From UQRS01 sp964481575 (lineage in GTDB: Bacteria > Bacillota > Clostridia > Oscillospirales > Acutalibacteraceae), in the NCBI GenBank assembly GCA_964481575.1, contig CAYZTR010000039.1:1-19942 (forward strand): 19,942 nucleotides of DNA, given 5' to 3'. The translations under genes and the position numbers were made by a program. Below the pieces are notes generated by a model that worked only from the letters and a program-made list of their open reading frames with translations, did not search any database and was not told where the DNA came from. Below are positions 1-7,609 of the stretch, in pieces (the stretch's first letter is position 1; every line of letters begins with the position of its first letter).

Positions 1-158
1 ATAACCGTTTCATCCTCTTCGGCCCAGTGCCGGGTTTTGATGCCCGTGCGGGTGGTGATCCACTCGTCATTGGTTTCCACAATTTTGGCCATATCGTCAT
101 TGGTGACAATCTTTTTGGGCAGATAACGACCGGTGCCCACAATTTTCAAACCTGTCAT
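1..158 (-). CDS. fabH: 3-oxoacyl-ACP synthase III (KAS III), N-terminal fragment cut by window edge
   Basis: FabH condenses acetyl-CoA with malonyl-ACP to start fatty-acid synthesis in the cytoplasm. Only the first 52 residues are present. They carry the family's N-terminal pattern: an early GTGRYLP strand/turn, then TNDD, then ETNDEWITTRTGI, which is the hallmark of the KAS III N-terminus. The catalytic Cys-His-Asn residues lie outside the window. The ATG at 156-158 has an ideal AGGAGG about 4-5 bases upstream and overlaps the accA stop as ATGA, so translation is probably coupled. As third gene after accD and accA it fits a fatty-acid initiation operon. The identification rests on the N-terminus only, but the motif is distinctive. 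Confidence 0.9.
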   Translation of the reverse strand, partial: MTGLKIVGTGRYLPKKIVTNDDMAKIVETNDEWITTRTGIKTRHWAEEDETV

Positions 159-1111
159 ACTTCCTCCTTGGCGGGGATGAACCCGTTGCCCATGGTTCTG
201 AATTTCTGATAGCGGCTGGTGGCCAGTTCCTCAGGACTCTGCTTCATTAGGGCAGGGAGACGAGCCGTCAACACCTGATCCAGGGCTGCAAATACCACAT
301 TGGGGTTCCGGTGGGCTCCGGCCAATGGTTCCGGAATGATTTCCTCAATGATGCCGTAGCGGTAGAGATCCTGCGCGGTGAGCTTCATGACTTCGCAGGC
401 TTCGCCGCTGCGGGAGGCATCCTTCCACAGGATGGACGCAAATCCCTCGGGGGAGAGAATGGAATAAACGGCATTCTCCAGCATCCAGATTTCATTGGCC
501 ACGCCAAGGGCCAGGGCGCCGCCGGAGGAACCTTCGCCGGTCACAATGGAGATAATGGGAACCTGTAGGGTGCTCATTTCCGCCAGGTTTCGGGCGATGG
601 CTTCACTTTGGCCGTGGGCCTCGGCTTCCAGGCCGGGATAGGCGCCGGGAGTGTCAATAAAGGTGATGATAGGGCGGCCGAATTTCTCAGCCTGCTTCAT
701 AAGACGCAGTGCCTTCCGGTATCCTTCCGGATTGGGCATGCCAAAATTGAAGGCCATATTTTCATTGATATTAGCGCCCTTCCGGTGGCCGATGACGGTG
801 ACGGGAGTCCCTTTATACATGGCGATGCCTCCCAGAATGGAGGCGTCCTCCTTGGAAAGATGATCTCCCTTGATTTCAAAGAAATCGGTAAACAGGGCGT
901 CAATATAGGCCTTGACATTGGGCCGCTTGGGACGCCGGGCCAGGTAAACTTTATCCTCCGCCGTCAGGGTTTTGCAGGCGGTGAGAATTTCATCCCGCTC
1001 CTTGCGCAGATCCTTGCGGCGTTGGTCATATTCAACGGTTTCGGGGCCAGCCTGCAAATCGGCCAGTTCCCGTTCCACAGCGTTAAGCCGTGCTTCCAGA
1101 TCCTTCAGCAT
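155..1111 (-). CDS. accA: Acetyl-CoA carboxylase carboxyltransferase, alpha subunit
   Basis: AccA pairs with AccD to form the carboxyltransferase that moves the carboxyl group from biotin-carrier protein to acetyl-CoA, giving malonyl-CoA. The protein has 318 residues, the normal family length. An N-terminal helical segment (about 1-50) is followed by the crotonase-type fold. Visible landmarks are GHRKG (108-112), the FIDTPGAYPG loop (151-160) and the oxyanion-hole stretch GEGSSGGALALG (192-203), where most homologues have GEGGSGG. The ATG at 1111 lies one base after the accD stop codon, with a GGGGG-type ribosome site inside the accD 3' end. The stop overlaps the fabH start (ATGA). This head-to-tail packing implies one transcript and balanced AccD:AccA synthesis. 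Confidence 0.97.
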   Translation of the reverse strand: MLKDLEARLNAVERELADLQAGPETVEYDQRRKDLRKERDEILTACKTLTAEDKVYLARRPKRPNVKAYIDALFTDFFEIKGDHLSKEDASILGGIAMYKGTPVTVIGHRKGANINENMAFNFGMPNPEGYRKALRLMKQAEKFGRPIITFIDTPGAYPGLEAEAHGQSEAIARNLAEMSTLQVPIISIVTGEGSSGGALALGVANEIWMLENAVYSILSPEGFASILWKDASRSGEACEVMKLTAQDLYRYGIIEEIIPEPLAGAHRNPNVVFAALDQVLTARLPALMKQSPEELATSRYQKFRTMGNGFIPAKEEV

Positions 1112-1112
1112 G

Positions 1113-2042
1113 TTACTTTACCCCCTTTTTGGCGTGCAGCTTCAGCAGCTGAGACAGGGTGTCCTTCAACTGATCTCGGGGAACGATGGCATCTACAAAG
1201 CCATGTTCTACCAGGTATTCCGAACGCTGGAAGCCTTCCGGCAGTTTCTGGCCAATGGTTTGCTCAATGACTCGGGGCCCGGCAAAGCCGATGAGGGCGC
1301 CGGGTTCCGCTAGGGTAATATCCCCCAGGGTGGCAAAGCTGGCGCTGACGCCGCCGGTAGTGGGGTGGGTCAGCACCGAAATATACAGACCGCCGGACGC
1401 ATTGAATCGGGCTATGGCAGCGCTGGTTTTGGCCATCTGCATCAGGGAAAAAATTCCTTCCTGCATCCGGGCACCACCGCTGGCGCAGAAAATCACCAAG
1501 GGCAGCTTATACTTCTGGGCGTGCTCTACAGAGCGGGTGATCTTTTCCCCTACCACAGCGGACATGCTTCCCATGAAAAACCGGCTGTCCATAATGACGA
1601 ACATGGCCTTGCGGCCGTCAATATTGCCGGTGGCACAGACAACGCATTCGTTCAGCCCGGTTTTTTCCTCAGTGGCGGCAACCTTTTCCGCGTAGCCGGG
1701 GAATTTCAGGGGGTCGTCGGTTTTCAAATCCTTGTAATGCTCCCGGAAGGTGCCGCCGTCCAGCAGGGTGGACAGCCGATAATAAGCCGGGATAGGGAAG
1801 TGATACCCACAATCGGGGCAGACATACAGGGTTTTGCTCAATTCTTCTTTTGGGAATTCTTTTTTACACTGTTTACAGGTGGCAGTGGGGATTACAGGCT
1901 TGGGCTCCTCTGGGATGGGGGTAGGGGCTGGTTCTACCGGCGGTGCAGCCGGGGTAGCAGCGGCTTTGGCAGCAGCTGCTGCAGCATTCTTTCGCCGATA
2001 CAGGGCATCCAGAAATGCTTTACTGCTTTTGAAAGGATCCAT
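1113..2042 (-). CDS. accD: Acetyl-CoA carboxylase carboxyltransferase, beta subunit
   Basis: AccD is the beta half of carboxyltransferase and partner of AccA. I take the ATG at 2042 (309 residues) because AAAGGAG lies about 8 bases upstream; an in-frame extension further 5' has no ribosome site. A C4 zinc ribbon is visible as C56-x2-C59 and C75-x2-C78, followed by the crotonase-like core with GGARMQEG (189-196) and GGVSASFA (230-237). Unusually, residues 19-50 before the zinc ribbon are an Ala run followed by a Pro/Glu-rich linker; E. coli AccD has only a short leader there. First gene of the operon, with a consensus promoter and palindrome upstream. Confidence 0.96.
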   Translation of the reverse strand: MDPFKSSKAFLDALYRRKNAAAAAAKAAATPAAPPVEPAPTPIPEEPKPVIPTATCKQCKKEFPKEELSKTLYVCPDCGYHFPIPAYYRLSTLLDGGTFREHYKDLKTDDPLKFPGYAEKVAATEEKTGLNECVVCATGNIDGRKAMFVIMDSRFFMGSMSAVVGEKITRSVEHAQKYKLPLVIFCASGGARMQEGIFSLMQMAKTSAAIARFNASGGLYISVLTHPTTGGVSASFATLGDITLAEPGALIGFAGPRVIEQTIGQKLPEGFQRSEYLVEHGFVDAIVPRDQLKDTLSQLLKLHAKKGVK

Positions 2043-2091
2043 TGCTTTCTCTCCTTTACAAGAATAAATGATAACATACAACAGAACGATA

Positions 2092-2132
2092 CCGCCCGGC
2101 AGGTTGGCTTACATAGGCCAACTACAAGGCGG
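2092..2132 (-). promoter_or_regulatory. Hairpin in the accD 5' leader
   Basis: Between the operator-like palindrome and the accD ribosome site the leader can fold into a two-part stem. The outer arms are CCGCC at 2092-2096 and GGCGG at 2128-2132; the inner arms are GTTGGC at 2103-2108 and GCCAAC at 2117-2122. There is no U-tract after it, so it is not an obvious terminator. A role in mRNA stability or translational control is possible but unproven. Confidence 0.4.
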
Positions 2133-2139
2133 CGTCGAA

Positions 2140-2163
2140 AATTGTTCAAATTTTTGAACAATT
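2140..2163 (-). promoter_or_regulatory. 24-bp perfect palindrome, candidate operator of accD-accA-fabH
   Basis: Arms AATTGTTCAAA (2140-2150) and TTTGAACAATT (2153-2163) are perfect complements around a 2-bp centre. The site starts about 10 bp downstream of the -10 box at 2174-2179, where a repressor would block the promoter. The TTCAAA/TTTGAA core recalls the TTTGA/TCAAA core reported for FabT-type MarR regulators of fab genes in Gram-positives. That link is inference; no regulator gene is in view. Confidence 0.55.
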
Positions 2164-2173
2164 AACTTATTCC

Positions 2174-2201
2174 ATTATAACAGAAACTGGGAAAATGTCA
2201 A
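2174..2201 (-). promoter_or_regulatory. Sigma-A promoter for accD-accA-fabH
   Basis: On the minus strand TTGACA (plus 2196-2201) and TATAAT (plus 2174-2179) are separated by 16 bp, with an extended -10 TG. Both hexamers match consensus exactly. The next gene upstream is divergent, so this serves only the acc-fab operon. Confidence 0.85.
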
Positions 2202-2371
2202 GGAAAAACGAGAGAAAGAAGCCTTGTGGCCGGAATAGCAGTTTTATAAAGCAGAGACCGGATGTAAATGGGACTGTTGCTTTCCAGAAGTATCGTTTCG
2301 TTTTTCTTGAAAGTATTTTGTGAATTTCCCTAGTTTTCCAATGAAAGTGATTTGTATTTTATTAATTTTTA

Positions 2372-2400
2372 TTGACAAATACAGGAGTTTTCTTTATAAT
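2372..2400 (+). promoter_or_regulatory. Sigma-A promoter for the NSS transporter
   Basis: TTGACA at 2372-2377 and TATAAT at 2395-2400 with a 17-bp spacer, 43 bp before the transporter ATG. Exact consensus in both boxes. The roughly 170 bp between this and the divergent acc promoter is AT-rich, with no other pattern I can name. Confidence 0.85.
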
Positions 2401-2443
2401 AAAACAGATTTAACGCATAATTAGCGGGGAAGAGGTAGGAATT

Positions 2444-3988
2444 ATGTCAAGTAAACGAAATGCCTGGGCCTCCCGGAGCACCTTCATTTTGGCGGCTATC
2501 GGGTCGGCGGTAGGACTGGGCAATGCCTGGCGATTTCCAGGATTGGCCTACAAGCACGGCGGCGGTGCCTTTATGCTGGTGTACCTGGTGGGGCTAGTGC
2601 TGTTGGGAATTCCGCTGTTAATGGTGGAAAATGCTGTGGGCCGGCGGATGCAGAAGGGTGCGCCCGAGTCTTTCCGCGGGCTGAAAAAATGCTGGGAGCC
2701 GGTGGGCTGGTCAGCCACGTTCAACGCCTTCCTTATCAGTACCTATTATTCGGTGGTGTTTGCCTGGGTGCTGCTGATGGTGGTTATGAGCTATAAGTTC
2801 GCCGGTATGACGGGCAATGATACGGCAGCAGGGAATCTGTTTGCCGAGGTGACCGGTACCACCTGGCAGATCTCGGGCCGTTCTATTCCCTGGTCCATGC
2901 TGTTGGCTTTGCTTGTGGCCTGGATTCTGATCTTTTGGTGTATCCGTAACGGTGCCAGTTCGGTGGGGAAAGTGGTGAAATATACCGTGTTCCTGCCGGT
3001 GATGTTTCTGGTCATCCTGGCCATTAAGGGATGTACCATGCCCGGTGCCATGGAGGGGCTTACCGTGTTCTTCCGGCCGGATTTTTCCGCCTTGGCAGAT
3101 GCCAAACTGTGGGTGGATGCCATTGGTCAGGTGTTTTACAGCCTATCTATTTGCATGGCCATTATGTTTGCTTATGGTTCTTATTTGGACAGATCCTCCA
3201 ACCTGGCGGAGGATGTCATCATCATTGCCGTGTCGGATCTGATTGTCAGCGTGCTGTCCGGAATTGTTATGTTTTCTACCATGGGCGGCGTTGGAATGCT
3301 GGATTCCATTACCGATTCCGGCATCGGAACTGCCTTTATTGTGTATCCCCAGGCGATTGTGCACCTGACGGATATCGGATGGCTCAACGCCCTGTTCGGT
3401 GCGGTGTTCTATCTCATGCTGGTGACTCTGGCTATTGACTCGGCCTTCTCCATCATTGAAGCGGTTTCCACCGCCCTATCGGATAAATTCCACCTGAATC
3501 ATCGGAAAACCACCTTGGCTGTCTGCGGTGTATCGGGGATGATTTCTCTGTTGTATGCTACCAGTGCCGGCGTAGCTTGGCTGGATATTGTGGACAACTG
3601 GTGCAACAACTATAATATGGTGCTTTTGGGCATTGTGGAGTGTCTCCTGATTGGCTGGGGCTTTTCCCTGGATAAGGTGCTGGAGGAAATTAACCGCAAT
3701 ACGCGAAAGTGGAAAATGCCCCGGTTCTGGCTGCGGCTTTCCATCCGTTGGGTGGCCCCGATTTTGCTGTCCATTCTCTTTATCTGGAACATGGTGCAGC
3801 TGTTTGCCAAAAACGGCGGCATTTACGGGGACTATCCTCTGTGGGCTGAGATCCTGGGCGGCTGGCTTATGACGGCGATGTTCCTTGCCATTGGATTTAT
3901 CATGCGGGCCGTGGTGAAGCACAAGAAGAAGGCCGGCTTCCAGGAGGATGATATTTCCTGGGAGGATATGGAACACCAAGGACAGTAA
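2444..3988 (+). CDS. Sodium-dependent transporter, neurotransmitter:sodium symporter (NSS/SNF) family
   Basis: A multi-pass membrane protein that would import an amino acid or related amine with Na+. Its 514 residues fit bacterial NSS proteins (LeuT/TnaT/MhsT class). The family signature is plain: the unwound first helix reads GSAVGLGNAWRFP (residues 20-32), followed by a GGGAF turn (39-43) and a second helix ending in ENAVGRR. About 11-12 hydrophobic segments follow, and the C-terminus is charged and cytoplasmic. The ATG at 2444 has an AGAGG site at a normal distance. The gene stands alone with its own promoter and a terminator at 3998-4032. The substrate cannot be read from the sequence, and the context (acc operon on one side, glycosidase on the other) does not help. 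Confidence 0.93.
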   Translation: MSSKRNAWASRSTFILAAIGSAVGLGNAWRFPGLAYKHGGGAFMLVYLVGLVLLGIPLLMVENAVGRRMQKGAPESFRGLKKCWEPVGWSATFNAFLISTYYSVVFAWVLLMVVMSYKFAGMTGNDTAAGNLFAEVTGTTWQISGRSIPWSMLLALLVAWILIFWCIRNGASSVGKVVKYTVFLPVMFLVILAIKGCTMPGAMEGLTVFFRPDFSALADAKLWVDAIGQVFYSLSICMAIMFAYGSYLDRSSNLAEDVIIIAVSDLIVSVLSGIVMFSTMGGVGMLDSITDSGIGTAFIVYPQAIVHLTDIGWLNALFGAVFYLMLVTLAIDSAFSIIEAVSTALSDKFHLNHRKTTLAVCGVSGMISLLYATSAGVAWLDIVDNWCNNYNMVLLGIVECLLIGWGFSLDKVLEEINRNTRKWKMPRFWLRLSIRWVAPILLSILFIWNMVQLFAKNGGIYGDYPLWAEILGGWLMTAMFLAIGFIMRAVVKHKKKAGFQEDDISWEDMEHQGQ

Positions 3989-3997
3989 GTGGAACTC

Positions 3998-4032
3998 AAA
4001 CAGCCGCTGGGGAAACCGGAGCGGCTGTTTTT
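3998..4032 (+). terminator. Rho-independent terminator after the NSS transporter
   Basis: Perfect 11-bp stem with arms AAACAGCCGCT (3998-4008) and AGCGGCTGTTT (4020-4030), running into a T-tract, 10 bp after the stop codon. The 120 bp from here to the next ATG contain no promoter that I find convincing. Confidence 0.9.
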
Positions 4033-4154
4033 GGTAGGATAAGATTCGCTGGTCAGCCCCGACGGAACGCCGGAAACAGGATGCTTATTTTATCCATTTG
4101 GAATGCTGGAATCCGCAAGCGGCGGCAGGCCATTGATGGAAGGAGTGTGTATGA

Positions 4155-6842
4155 ATGAAACCATTGTGGAAGCAGAGCGCAGCAATTGCAGTGGCTTCTG
4201 TTGTGCTGTTGACATATGCCGTGCCGGCTGTGGCCGGCGTCATTGCGGAAGGGGGAGGCAATATGAAGGAAGCGGCTACCCAACTAACCGTGGAAGCGAT
4301 ACAGACAGGGGAGGTTTCTCCGTTGCTTTACGGTGCGTGTTTAGAGGATGTGAACCACGAGGTTTATGGCGGTGTATACGCCCAGATGATTTACGGGGAG
4401 CATTTTGCTGAGGCGGTTCAGTTCAGCGCGCCGGGATTGGCCTCCATTGGCAGCCAATGGCAGGCCTCCGATGGGGTGCTGTCGGCTCCCCTGCAAAGTA
4501 ACGGCCCCAAGCTGATGCTGGAGGGGTCGGAGGGGGCCACACAGGTTTCTGCCCAGGTTTACATGAATGCCGGTGACGAAGGACCGGTAGGTCTGATTGT
4601 GAAGGTGACCGATCCCAAAGCGGGGGCTGACAGTTTTAACGGCTATGAGATTGCCCTTTTGAACAACCTGCTGCGGGTTGGAAAACACCAGTACAATTAC
4701 AGTCTGATTAGTGAAACGCCGGTGGCTGCCCCGGCCGGTCAATGGAACACCATCCGGGTGGATATGAGCAGCAACAGTATGCGGATATTGATAAACGGCA
4801 GCCTGGCTACCACCGTGCCGGTGGACGCCGCGTTGTCTGATGGCGCCGTAGGACTCCGTGCCTGGAATTGCAATGGAAGGTTCCGCAATCTGGTTTATAG
4901 CGTGGGGGCGGAGACGGTGGAGGTCGAAATTCCTACGCTGGAAGCTGGAGAGGGAACTACCACCCATTGGAAGCAAATTAAGAGTGGAACAGCAGAAGGT
5001 AAGCTGCAGGTGACCGAGGAACAGTCTCTTTCCGGAAACAGCCAAAGCCAGCGCATAACTTTTACTGCCGGCAACGGGACAGTGGGGATTGCCAATCTGG
5101 GGCTTAACAGTCAAGGTATGTGTTTCCGGGCAGAAAAGCCCTATGAAGGGTATTTCTATGCCCGATCGACTGACGGTGCCGACCTGACATTGGCCATAGA
5201 ATCCCGGGACGGACAGATTCGATATGCCCAGACCCAAGTAGCTGTGTCCGGCAGGGAATGGACCAAATACTCCTTTACTCTGACGCCTTGTGAGGATGAG
5301 TCGGACGGTCGATTTGTTCTGTTGCTGGAGGAGCCCGGCAGCCTGGATTTGGGGTATGTGTATCTGTCCCCCGGTGACTGGGGGCTGTATCAGGGGTTGC
5401 CCTTCCGGTCTGATGTGATGGAGGCGCTGCAGGAGGAGGGGCTGACGGTGCTGCGTTACGGCGGCAGTATGATTAACCCTTCCACCTATCGCTGGAAACA
5501 GATGACCGGCCCCAGGGAATTCCGGCCAAATTATGCGGGACATTGGTATCCGTATTCCTCCAATGGCTTTGGCGTCTTTGAATTTATGGAGCTGGCTGAA
5601 GCACTGGGTGTTGTGGGAATTCCTGACTTGAACAGTTTTGAATCCCCGGCGGATGTGCTGGATTTTGTCCGTTTTGCTACGGGTACCGATCCGGCGGATC
5701 CCTGGGTGCAGCTGCGGGCAGACATGGGACATCCAGCCCCCTTTGCGCTGCCTTATCTGGAAATCGGAAACGAGGAGCGGGTGGATGAAAGCTATGCTGC
5801 CAGATTTAACGCCATTGCCGATGCCGTATGGGCTTACGATCCGGATGTTCTTCTGGTGGTGGGGGATTTCAGCTATCATACTTTGATGACCGACCCCGAA
5901 CAGATTACCGGCGCTGATTCAGGGATCACCGATTTAAAGGGACAAAAGGCGATTTTAGAGCATGCGTCGGCTGCCGGTCGGGATGTCTGGTTTGATATTC
6001 ACATTTGGAATGATGGGGTTGGTGGTGTAGCGGATTCTGTTCAGGTGGCCATCAGCTACTATCAATTGCTGAAGGCCATGGCGCCGGATGTGGATGCCCG
6101 GCTGCCAGTGTTTGAACTGAACGCCAATTCTCATGGCTTTTCCCGGAGTATGGGAACGGCCTTGGCCACTTTGTTAATGGCCCAGCACCCGGAAATCTTT
6201 CCTATTGTTTGTTCAGCCAACTGCCTCCAGGTAGACGGGCAGAATGATAATGGTTGGGATCAGGGACTGGTATTTTTGAATCCCAGTCAGGCGTGGTTTG
6301 CCCCGGCTGCCTATATGGTGCAGCTGTTGTCGGCTGCTTATGCACCTTGTCTGGTTCCAACGGCTCTGGCAGGGGACACCCAGGGCTTGACAGTGACGGC
6401 TGCCTGCTCGGAGAATGGGGAGACCTATTCGATTCTGCTTGTGAATACCACGGGGTCGGAGCGGGATTTGGCAGTGTCTTTGCCTGGTTTAACCGGTGAT
6501 ATTTCGGGCAGTCTGCAAAGCTATGCTGCGGATAACAGCGCCATGAATTCTGCGGCTACACCTGATGCCTGTGTGCCTTCCGTGCCGGTGGCAGACGGTA
6601 TGCTGCGCTGCACCTTGCCTGTCAATTCCTGCTCGGTTCTGACCGTTACCACCGGATCAGGACTACCGGGGGATATGAACCGGGATGGAATATGCAGTGT
6701 GACCGATGTAGTGCTGCTGCGGAAAGCGATTCTTAACAATCAGTTCGATCTATCAGGGGATATGAATCAGGACGGCAGTCTCACTGTGACCGATGTGGTA
6801 CTTCTGCGGAAGGCCATTCTGGCCCAAGACACAGCCTCCTGA
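4155..6842 (+). CDS. Secreted dockerin-bearing GH51-type alpha-L-arabinofuranosidase
   Basis: Predicted to release terminal arabinofuranosyl units from arabinoxylan or arabinan outside the cell. The order in its 895 residues is: signal peptide (about 1-28); the GH51 N-terminal strand with SPLLYGACLEDVNHE and YGGVYAQMIYGEHF (55-84); an inserted LamG/concanavalin-like domain (about 97-250); a galactose-binding-type beta domain (about 265-405); a TIM barrel (about 412-690) with acid/base E540 in EIGNE and probable nucleophile E654 in VFELNANS; a C-terminal beta-sandwich (about 740-832); and a type I dockerin (838-890). AGGAG at 4141 sits 9 bases before the ATG at 4155; a rival ATG at 4151 is out of frame. 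The dockerin implies docking to a cohesin scaffold, which is not in the window. GH51 is favoured by the N-terminal and EIGNE motifs; substrate is inference. Confidence 0.85.
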   Translation: MKPLWKQSAAIAVASVVLLTYAVPAVAGVIAEGGGNMKEAATQLTVEAIQTGEVSPLLYGACLEDVNHEVYGGVYAQMIYGEHFAEAVQFSAPGLASIGSQWQASDGVLSAPLQSNGPKLMLEGSEGATQVSAQVYMNAGDEGPVGLIVKVTDPKAGADSFNGYEIALLNNLLRVGKHQYNYSLISETPVAAPAGQWNTIRVDMSSNSMRILINGSLATTVPVDAALSDGAVGLRAWNCNGRFRNLVYSVGAETVEVEIPTLEAGEGTTTHWKQIKSGTAEGKLQVTEEQSLSGNSQSQRITFTAGNGTVGIANLGLNSQGMCFRAEKPYEGYFYARSTDGADLTLAIESRDGQIRYAQTQVAVSGREWTKYSFTLTPCEDESDGRFVLLLEEPGSLDLGYVYLSPGDWGLYQGLPFRSDVMEALQEEGLTVLRYGGSMINPSTYRWKQMTGPREFRPNYAGHWYPYSSNGFGVFEFMELAEALGVVGIPDLNSFESPADVLDFVRFATGTDPADPWVQLRADMGHPAPFALPYLEIGNEERVDESYAARFNAIADAVWAYDPDVLLVVGDFSYHTLMTDPEQITGADSGITDLKGQKAILEHASAAGRDVWFDIHIWNDGVGGVADSVQVAISYYQLLKAMAPDVDARLPVFELNANSHGFSRSMGTALATLLMAQHPEIFPIVCSANCLQVDGQNDNGWDQGLVFLNPSQAWFAPAAYMVQLLSAAYAPCLVPTALAGDTQGLTVTAACSENGETYSILLVNTTGSERDLAVSLPGLTGDISGSLQSYAADNSAMNSAATPDACVPSVPVADGMLRCTLPVNSCSVLTVTTGSGLPGDMNRDGICSVTDVVLLRKAILNNQFDLSGDMNQDGSLTVTDVVLLRKAILAQDTAS
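6666..6824 (+). other. Type I dockerin domain coding segment
   Basis: Two EF-hand-like half repeats. The first is D840-M-N842-R-D844-G, with a further Asp at D851. The second is D869-M-N871-Q-D873-G, with D880. Each is followed by the same helix VVLLRKAIL. This is the standard calcium-binding dockerin layout. The recognition positions after the loops are nearly identical in both halves (SVTDVV and TVTDVV), which allows the dual binding mode known for type I dockerins. Confidence 0.93.
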
Positions 6843-6863
6843 TATCCAACGCCCAAAGATAAG

Positions 6864-6904
6864 AAAAAGCGCAGCCATGGAATTTGCCCGTGGCTGCGCT
6901 TTTT
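6864..6904. terminator. Bidirectional terminator between convergent genes
   Basis: Perfect 14-bp stem with arms AAAAAGCGCAGCCA (6864-6877) and TGGCTGCGCTTTTT (6891-6904). The A-run on the left and T-run on the right let it work on both strands, closing the glycosidase gene (plus) and the DUF2318 operon (minus). Confidence 0.92.
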
Positions 6905-6917
6905 GTATATTGCCGGA

Positions 6918-7469
6918 TTAATAGCTGATTTTCCAGTTTTGGAAAATTTTGCTGGATTCCAGAAGATAGGTATAAGGGATGACAATGCTGTCCTCAGTGA
7001 CGGTTTTATTGGTTTCAAAAATCGGCCAAGGGTTGCATCCGCCGGTTTCCACCTCTACCTGATCCACCGTAAACCGATTTCCACAATTCTGACAAACCAG
7101 CGTATTACCCACCTGCTCATAATAACCCCGCCCGGAATCATAACAGATCTGACAGGTATTAAAAGCGGTACGAATGGCGCCAGTACTGTCCATGACGGCG
7201 ATAATTTCCATATCAATACCGTCTACTGTTACCGGGTAAAATGTTGCGGTTTCGGAAACCTCGCTGATGGGAATAATCAGATCTTCTCCCGGTACAACTT
7301 CGGCTGAAGCCACAGAATTTGTTGTAGCTGTAGTGGACGAGCTGACATAGATCCGATCTTCTGCTTCTTCTCCACAGGCCGAAACAAAAAGCAATGTGCC
7401 TGTCAACAGCAGAATGAGCAGGATGAACTGGTATTTTCCAACGAATTTTTCAGATGATTTTTGAAACAT
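6918..7469 (-). CDS. DUF2318-type lipoprotein with paired CxxC motifs
   Basis: Start set at the ATG at 7469 (183 residues), which has AGGAGG 7 bases upstream; the open frame further 5' overlaps the small gene and has no ribosome site. The product has an N-terminal hydrophobic segment (14-29) and lipobox VSAC with lipid Cys32, so it is anchored outside the membrane. After a Ser/Thr linker comes the DUF2318 core: C106-x2-C109, C126-x2-C129 and GGCNP (143-147). DUF2318 domains occur beside FTR1/P19-type iron uptake genes, where a metal or electron-transfer role has been proposed. Here the domain is the last gene after an HMA-SafE-cupredoxin fusion, so a part in extracytoplasmic metal binding or thiol/metal redox is likely. 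The exact function is unknown. Confidence 0.85.
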   Translation of the reverse strand: MFQKSSEKFVGKYQFILLILLLTGTLLFVSACGEEAEDRIYVSSSTTATTNSVASAEVVPGEDLIIPISEVSETATFYPVTVDGIDMEIIAVMDSTGAIRTAFNTCQICYDSGRGYYEQVGNTLVCQNCGNRFTVDQVEVETGGCNPWPIFETNKTVTEDSIVIPYTYLLESSKIFQNWKISY

Positions 7470-7486
7470 GATGGGGCCTCCTACTA

Positions 7487-7591
7487 CTAGTTTTTGGGAT
7501 TTTGCTTGTCTCCTCTGCAAAGGAACACTACCGCAATAATCAGCGCCACGGCAGGCAAAATGCAATGCCAATGGTTCATGAAAAAATTCAT
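7487..7591 (-). CDS. 34-residue single-span membrane peptide
   Basis: A small gene from ATG 7591 to TAG 7487-7489, in a different frame from its neighbours. GAGG lies 8 bases before the ATG, in the gap after the upstream gene (stop at 7610-7612). The product starts MNFFMNHWHCILPAVA, continues as one hydrophobic helix (about residues 10-25), then a Cys-Arg-Gly turn and a polar lysine-rich tail. It has a His-x-His-Cys cluster (NHWHC, 6-10) at the membrane edge. It ends 17 bases before the next gene's ATG. I do not recognise the family for certain; short DUF2933-like membrane peptides near metal genes are a possible comparison. It may be a subunit or assembly factor of the fusion transporter. 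Confidence 0.65.
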   Translation of the reverse strand: MNFFMNHWHCILPAVALIIAVVFLCRGDKQNPKN

Positions 7592-7609
7592 GTGAAATTC
7601 CTCTTTCTT

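Noticed and set aside
4341..5879. Long open frame (about 512 codons) antisense to the GH51 gene
   Set aside because: It lies entirely opposite a gene with clear domains, its translation has no recognisable motifs and an odd His/Gln/Pro-rich composition, and no ribosome site precedes it.
6918..7571. Longer DUF2318 protein starting at 7571
   Set aside because: The extra 34 residues would precede a good signal peptide/lipobox and overlap the small gene; the ATG at 7469 has AGGAGG at ideal spacing.
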